In this document: in pieces, positions 58,140 through 64,000 of the stretch
Position numbering within the stretch: position 1 is the stretch's first letter
Layout: each line of letters begins with the position of its first letter
Assembly: GCF_000687475.1 (NCBI RefSeq)
Contig: NC_057319.1
Coordinates: 3,524,001 to 3,588,000 of the forward strand
Source: Ustilaginoidea virens
Lineage: Eukaryota > Ascomycota > Sordariomycetes > Hypocreales > Clavicipitaceae
Direction of reading: 5' to 3'
DNA length: 64,000 bases
Program-made: the position numbers and the translations under genes
Notes under the pieces: model-generated
What the model saw: only the letters and a program-made list of their open reading frames with translations
Databases searched by the model: none
Told to the model about the DNA's origin: nothing

Positions 58140-59201
58140 GATACTAATTATACTAGCAATACTGACCGTACTAATGTTCCTAACCGCGATACTACTATAT
58201 ACTTCGGTATCGTAGGTATACAGACTAATAATACCCTTAGCCTAAGTGACGATGCTTTCTTCTAACGGGAAGAATTAGAGCTTACTAAGGCAGGCTTTAA
58301 TGCCAAGCCTAAGACGAGGCTATTACTAACCGTGCCCCTGATATTTAACGGATGTATGCTAATAGTCACTACCGACGGCATAATAATGTTATACCAGAAA
58401 GGTTAAAGTATAAAGATCATAACTATTGATAAGAATACGCCTACGGCCTAGCGTAATTATATCGAGTAACGCGCTCGCGGTGCTTATATAGCTACGGTCT
58501 GCCAGCCCGAGGCGTCTTTTAACCTATCTGTCGCAGTATAATACTAGTAATTTGACCCTAAAGATATCGCGAGGTTAAATAAGCGCCTTTAATAGCAGCT
58601 TAATAACCAGGATCGCGGCCTACGGTACATCAATTTGGCCCTTAACATAGCTAAGATCTTTGTATTTATTGATGGATCTTTTGCCAATAATAAAGATTTA
58701 AGCTCCTAGATTGGTTATATAATTATGCTAGGGAATAAGGCAGATACTGCGAATAACGCCTTCCAGCTGACCGGTAACATCATTACTTACAGCTCTATAA
58801 AGAGTAAGCGGGTAACGTATAGCGCACTCGCTTCAGAGCTGTATAGTATAGTGCAAGGGGTCGATATCGCATATGCGATAGGCACGACCCTTAATATAAT
58901 TACCAGTAGGCTGGGATTGCCGAAGATCCCTATAATTGTATATATGGATTCGTTTTTGCTATACGAATGCCTAATCAAGCTAGGCACTACGAAGGAAAAG
59001 AGGCTTATAATAGATATTATGGCCTTGCGATAGTCATACGAGCGCCGGGAAATCTATAAGATTCGCTGGATTAATGGGAATAATAACCTCGCCAATATAA
59101 TAACTAAGGGAACGCCAAATAAAACCCTTAAGACTTTTGTCGACCAAAATAGGGCTATTATACGTGTAGAAGAGTGGGTAAAGAGGCCGGTCAATATCTG
59201 A
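58140..59201 (+). pseudogene. D3 pol C-terminus: end of RT and RNase H
   Basis: Continues the D3 frame after E. RARGAYIATVCQPEASFNLS (~58468), IFVFIDGSFANNKDLSSQIG (~58657), a stop-free stretch 58725-59033 (SKRVTYSALASELYSIVQG, KLGTTKEKRLIIDIMALR), then SYERREIYKIRWINGNNNLA and terminal RVEEWVKRPVNI before TGA at 59199. These are typical of the RNase H domain of fungal copia elements. It is the least damaged coding stretch of D3. Confidence 0.92.
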
Positions 59202-59342
59202 CTGCGTTTAGAAGGTATTGGTGATATTATGGGTGGTAAGTGTGTGGATTTTCCTATGTTTAATGTTGTGTGCAATACTGCCCCTTTTCTGCCCTTTTGT
59301 TTTAGCTGCGATATTCAATATACCGGCTGTACGGTATGAGCC
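59202..59342 (+). other. Start of the D3 3' untranslated region
   Basis: 141 bp rich in TG (gtgtgtgg, gttgtgtgc) and hence little changed on this strand. It ends gagcc at the A4 junction. Its continuation appears to be 4776-4913. Confidence 0.6.
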
Positions 59343-60061
59343 TGTTAAAATCCTATAGTAGCCTACTAGGCTGCTGGCCTAATACCCTACTGGCTTACTG
59401 ACCTTCTGGCCCTTATACCGCCTCTTAGACTTACGGTAGTCTTACCAACCTTAGGCCTTTGCCTTTTACCTTAGGATTTTCAGTGGATTATTTACTGTAT
59501 ATCAAGTAAGGTAGGCCTTGTTAAAAAGGTGTGGCATTGCTAAATTAGCGTGGTGGGCCTACTAGTGTGGTGGCGGCCTACTAGCGTAGTGGTTAGTCAC
59601 TAGCGTGGTGGTTAGTCACTAGCGTGGTGGCTAATTACTAGTGCGGTGATTAGGGTGGTTGGAAAGGCTGGATATAGTGGGGCTGCTGACGTATTATATA
59701 CGTGGCATAGCGAGCATTACGGGGAGCTTTCTTACTGGCTACCTTGGATGCTTGGGCCCACCCCTCCTTCGTGTATATATAGGATAGCTTTTCCCTTTCT
59801 TTCTAGATAGTAGAAGGGTAGCACAATCGAGTCTATTAATGCACTATATGCCTCTTAACTTCTTACCTTCCCTGCGTTTTCTGGTTATCTTATATTTGCC
59901 TTGCCTTTACACTTGCCCTGCTTTATAGCACTTGTATAGTCTTAGGACTTAGTAAAAAATCTAGTATTATACTAAGATTAGTTCACAGGTCGCAGACAGT
60001 CTTGTGCCATCTAGCTAGCTAGTAAGGCTTTGCTTTTATAGTGACCTTGAGAATTGCAATA
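59343..60061 (+). repeat. 5' LTR of A4 (719 bp)
   Basis: TGTTAAAATCC to TTGCAATA, same length and subtype as the A1 3' LTR. The ~19-base array lies at about 59548-59650. Confidence 0.93.
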
Positions 60062-60075
60062 GGTTATGAGCCCGG
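60062..60075 (+). other. Primer-binding site of A4 (half-tRNA-iMet)
   Basis: ggttatgagcccgg, same site as in A1. Confidence 0.8.
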
Positions 60076-60774
60076 TTTTTACTTCTTTGTTTTTACCCTA
60101 CCTTTTGTATTCACCCCTTGGTCTCTTTTGCTTATTAGTACTACTAATATAGCTATCTTTTAGTATCCTCGGCTTACCCTTATTACCTTTGGCTTACCCT
60201 TTGTTACCTACGGCATTACCCTGCGGCAATCAACGGCGTACCTAACGGCAACTTACGGTATAACCTCACGGCACTTTTAGCGTAACCTTACGTTATTTTT
60301 GGAGTAACCTACGGCACCTACGGATTTTATAGTGTAATATCTACCGCACTATACTACTGTATAACACCTTTGCACCTAGTGCACGACACCTACTGCACTG
60401 CACAGCACCTGTTATACTCTTCCACTTATAGCACTTTTAGTACGGTACTTACGGCACCTTTTTATATTACGGCACCTATAGCACCCACGGCACCCACGGC
60501 ACCTACGGCGCTTACGGCACCTTTATATTACGGCACTATATAAGCACCTAAAACACCAACGCTATAATACGGACTTGCATAACGCCTTCGGCATCTGTGC
60601 TTTTATACTGAGACCTACCGCTATACTCTGCGGTTACCTTTTATAGTAGGCTACTAGCTACTATATTTACTAGCTGTCCAGCTAGTTACTCGACTATTTT
60701 GCTAGCTATTTAGCTAGTTATTCATCTGTTTATATAGCTATTGGCACCATTTTTAACGACTTTTAACCATTATA
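60076..60774 (+). repeat. A4 leader with acggcacc repeats
   Basis: As in A1 but about 21 bp shorter, lacking one ggcttacc-type unit. Repeat motif tacggcacc recurs between about 60210 and 60540. No gene seen. Confidence 0.72.
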
Positions 60775-63294
60775 ATAGCATAGTCTAGGCCTTCCACTTA
60801 TAAGGCCACTTTAGATTCCAACTCTAAAGCTGATCTTACTGCACGACTACAGCTAGATATAGACTATATAAAGTCCCAGATGAATACCCTAACTACCCTT
60901 ATATAAGGCTTAGTTAGTAGGCGAAATAGTAATATTCCTACTATTATAATTAGCAAGGAACTAGTAGAGGCTACTAACCCTACTATCTCCGGTCCTACTA
61001 ATATAAACAGCAAGGACTCTGTAGAGGCTACTAGCCCTACTACTGCTAATACCGCTTCTACTACTAATAATAGCAAAAATAATTCTACTAATAATAGGAA
61101 AAAGAAGCAGCAACAGAAGAAGAAACAGGACTCTAGCAGCAATTAGCAAAATGTTGAGACCTTTATTATAGGCAACTATAATACTCAGGATACTAATATA
61201 TCTTATTCTTCTTCTACTATATCCACTGATATAAGCTATAGTGCTAAATCAGGCGGTAGGACCCCTAAGGATGCCCTCCTTTACGATACAGGCTCTACTT
61301 ATCATATTATTAATAATAAGAAGCATTTCACTACTTTTCACCACTTTAAAAAGGATGATAAGCCTATTATTACTACTAGTGGTGGCCCTATTTCCCCTAC
61401 TGGTTGGGGCACAGCATAATTTACTATTCTATAGGGCGTTAATCCTACCAAATGGGGTATTATAGAGCTCAAGAATACACTATATATTCCTGCCTTAGAT
61501 ATTAACATCATTAGCGGTATAAAGCACTATACCGCTAAAGGGGTACTAATTAAAAATCAGCTTTAGTCAGCAAGCCGTAAATGCATCAGCATTTTTAACT
61601 TCGAAAAATACGGCTTTTTTTTTCCATAAAAAGGAATAGACATACCACTACTGCATCAACCTTGCAGCCACTATACTAATAGTATAGTAGTAGAGGTCCC
61701 TAGCCCTACTAACCCTGCTGATTATAGTGATCCTGAGGATACCACTATTACCCCCGTTCCTACTATTGCGATTAGTAAGGAACCCGTAGAGGCTACTAGC
61801 CCTACCACCTAACCTTCCGCTATTACGACTAGCGAAGACCCTATAGTGGCTACTAGCCCTACTCCTGCCCCTATAGCAGCTAATATAGAATATTAGAAGC
61901 TATTACAATTAGCCGGCATTTGGCATATACGGCTAGGGCATATAGGTATTCAGCTACTTAAAAAGACCTATGCTAATACCTACCTGGTTTACCCTTTAAA
62001 GAAGAAGGATATTACTAAAATAACCTTTATTACCTTTATCTATTAAAATAAAGGTATAGGCCCTATTTCTAGTGGCTTAGAAGGCGATTTTCACAGAAGG
62101 CAAAATATAGGTTTAGAGGGGGTATCTAGCAGTAAAGAACCTACTATTTTACTAGATGACCTAGAAAGTATGCCGGACCCTACTAACCTTACTAATATTA
62201 CTAATACTAATATTATACTGGATGACCTGGAAAGTATACTAGACCCTATTAATTTTACTAGTATTACTAATGCTACCCCGGATGATATTACTAATACTAA
62301 TATTACTATGGATTACCTTCTTAAGGCAGAAGGTATTATACTATAGTCCCCAGCTACTGTAAAGGATGACCTTATAGATATCCTTACTAGCTTTAATCCT
62401 ACCGACCTTACCGGCCCTACTGGCCCTGTTGGCCCTATTAGCCCTGCTAGTCCTATTGGCTTTGCTGGCCCTACTGGCCCTACTAACCTTATTAGTCCTA
62501 CCGACTTATTCCCTAATTATGATTTACACCACCTAATATAGGATTCCTGCTATAGAGCGAAGCGTAAGCTAGCTAAAAATGCTAATGGCACGTCAAATAG
62601 CTGGAAGGATATGCTATAAAGCCCTAAAAAAGACCCCTGGATAAAGGCGTTATTTAAGGAATTTAAGCAATTATTAGATACTAAAGTCTTCCAATTTATT
62701 CCTAAGTCTAGCGTTCCTATTAATAGGAAAATCATATGCAATAGGCCTGTTTTTCGGATTATACAGGATACTAAACCTTAGCTAATTCCACTTTAACTAG
62801 GGATTCTAAATGAATCTAGTGGAAAAGACTTTAGCCCTACTGATCAAAGCCTTTATTAGAGCCTTACTAGCACTATAATGTGGCTTATAATGATGTCTAG
62901 GCCCGACCTAGTATTTCCTATCTAATACCTTTCTCGGTTTATGTCGAAAGCAACTAATATGCATCTAAATGCTGCAAAAGGCAGCTTTAGTTACCTTAAA
63001 GGTACTGAGAACCTAGCTATTTGCTTTAGTACTACTAAAAGCAACCAACAGCCTATTATAGCCGCTTATTCTGATAGCGACTTTGCTGGATGTATAGAAA
63101 CCTCTAAATCTACTAGAGGCTTCTTGATTACTATTAATAGTAGTCCTATTAGCTAGTGTTTTAAGCGAGCCTCTTTAGTAGTGCTATCTACTTTAGAAGC
63201 CGAATCTAATGCATTACTTAAGACTATCCATAAGCTACTACCGGGCCCTAAATTTACTAGGTTCCGCAAGTTACTAGGCCTTAGGGCCTGCTAA
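60775..63294 (+). pseudogene. Deleted, RIP-broken gag-pol mini-polyprotein frame of A4
   Basis: 840 codons from ATA (former ATG) at 60775 to TAA at 63292, exactly the length of A1. Same order: gag N-terminus, spacer repeats, protease (~61285), pre-integrase motif, integrase end (~61980), Gly-Pro linker (~62403-62505), RT start (~62655-62760) and RNase H (62941-63290; the open part ends at a TAG where A1 has Trp). Differences from A1 are mostly transitions. Confidence 0.87.
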
Positions 63295-63402
63295 CTTATA
63301 CTAATATATTTTTACTAAGGTTTTTCCTATGTTTTTCCTTAGCACTTTTACTATATTTTCTTTCCCTATCCTTTATACGATTAGCTTGCTACTATAGTAG
63401 CT

Positions 63403-63414
63403 AATCAGAGGGGG
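63403..63414 (+). other. Polypurine tract of A4
   Basis: aatcagaggggg before the 3' LTR. Confidence 0.85.
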
Positions 63415-64000
63415 TGTTAAAATCCTATAGTAGCCTACTAGGCTGCTGGCCTAATACCCTACTGGCTTACTGACCTTCTGGCCCTTATACCGCCTCTTAG
63501 ACTTACGGTAGTCTTACCAACCTTAGGCCTTTGCCTTTTACCTTAGGATTTTTAGTGGATTATTTACTGTATATCAAGTAAGGTAGGCCTTGTTAAAAAG
63601 GTGTGGCATTGCTAAATTAGCGTGGTGGGCCTACTAGTGTGGTGGCAGCCTACTAGCGTAGTGGTTAGTCACTAGCGTGGTGGTTAGTCACTAGCGTGGT
63701 GGCTAATTACTAGTGCGGTGATTAGGGTGGTTAGAAAGGCTGGATATAGTGGGGCTGCTGACGTATTATATATGTGGCATAGCGAGTATTACGGGGAGCT
63801 TTCTTACTGGCTACTTTGGATGCTTGGGCCCACCCCTCCTTCGTGTATATATAGGATAGCTTTTCCCCTTCTTTCTAAATAGTAGAAAGGTAGCATAATC
63901 GAGTCTGTTAATGCACTATATACCTCTTAACTTTTTACCTTCCCTGCGTTTTCTGGTTATCTTATATTTGCCTTGCCTTTATACTTGCTATGCTTTATAG
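63415..64000 (+). repeat. 3' LTR of A4, cut by window edge
   Basis: Matches the A4 5' LTR and the A1 3' LTR up to the last base of the window; about 130 bp remain outside. Confidence 0.9.

Larger units (their letters stand above)
44925..59342 (+). mobile_element. D3: Ty1/copia family D element, interrupted by E, 3' end displaced
   Basis: 5' LTR, hairpin leader, gag, protease, integrase, RT and RNase H are present, split by chromovirus E at 50511-58134. It is preceded by aaatc (44920-44924) in the B3 leader. It ends at gagcc (59338-59342) where A4 begins. The missing 3' UTR and LTR match 4771-5254, which is followed by the partner aaatc. The protein lineage is a widespread Pezizomycotina copia group with a CX2CX3G(C/Y)WS zinc knuckle. 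Confidence 0.93.
59343..64000 (+). mobile_element. A4: second copy of the family A deletion derivative, 3' end outside window
   Basis: 5' LTR, primer site, leader, 2520-bp gag-pol derivative frame, polypurine tract and most of the 3' LTR. It shares every deletion with A1. Both LTRs are of the same subtype, unlike A1. Left flank gagcc. Confidence 0.92.

Overview
The window looks like a retrotransposon graveyard from a filamentous ascomycete (Pezizomycotina-type) genome. I found no intact gene, no rRNA and no convincing tRNA gene. Almost every base belongs to five LTR-retrotransposon families, here called A to E. A, B, C and D are Ty1/copia. E is a Ty3/gypsy chromovirus of the Tf1/sushi type. 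Reading frames run for hundreds of codons but are broken by in-frame TAG and TAA, very rarely TGA. Copies differ from each other almost only by C/T and G/A transitions. That is the signature of repeat-induced point mutation (RIP, CpA to TpA), a process known from filamentous ascomycetes.

Layout: 1-4770 is A1, a deletion derivative of family A cut by the window edge. 4771-6215 is the 3' tail and 3' LTR of a D element, followed by the 5' end of a reversed B element. 6216-6483 and 13855-13992 are one unrecognised, coding-like segment split by A2 (6484-13854, reversed, the only full-length family A copy). 13993-23684 is D2, interrupted by a complete B1 (15541-23083) and cut off by a solo A LTR (23685-24425). 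24426-44924 is a reversed tandem of two B elements (B2, B3) sharing the LTR at 31156-31901. Element C (33330-40468) sits inside B3. 44925-59342 is D3, interrupted by the chromovirus E (50511-58134). 59343-64000 is A4, a second copy of the A deletion derivative, running off the window.

Target-site duplications order the insertions. C (agtaa) is younger than B3, and D3 is younger than B3. E (ataac) and A4 are younger than D3. A2 (aaggg) is younger than the unknown segment, and B1 is younger than D2. The two LTRs of C are about 99% identical, so C is probably the youngest element that can be dated this way.

The most unusual structural point is that the right end of the window and its left end are two halves of one nest. 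D3 lacks its 3' end at 59342, where A4 begins after gagcc. The missing 3' end, starting with gagcc, lies at 4771 directly after A1. It ends in a D LTR followed by aaatc and the missing 5' end of B3, matching aaatc before D3 at 44925. A1 also carries two LTRs of different subtypes. This points to recombination between A copies, a tandem duplication, or a misjoin at A copies in the assembly.

The other main observations concern replication priming and parasitism. Families A, B and C all have a primer-binding site complementary to the anticodon arm of initiator tRNA-Met (half-tRNA priming, as in Drosophila copia and Ty5). E has an 11-base self-primer arrangement as in Tf1. D has a hairpin where its primer site should be. 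A1 and A4 share a set of in-frame deletions that leave a mini-polyprotein frame without capsid, integrase core or RT core.
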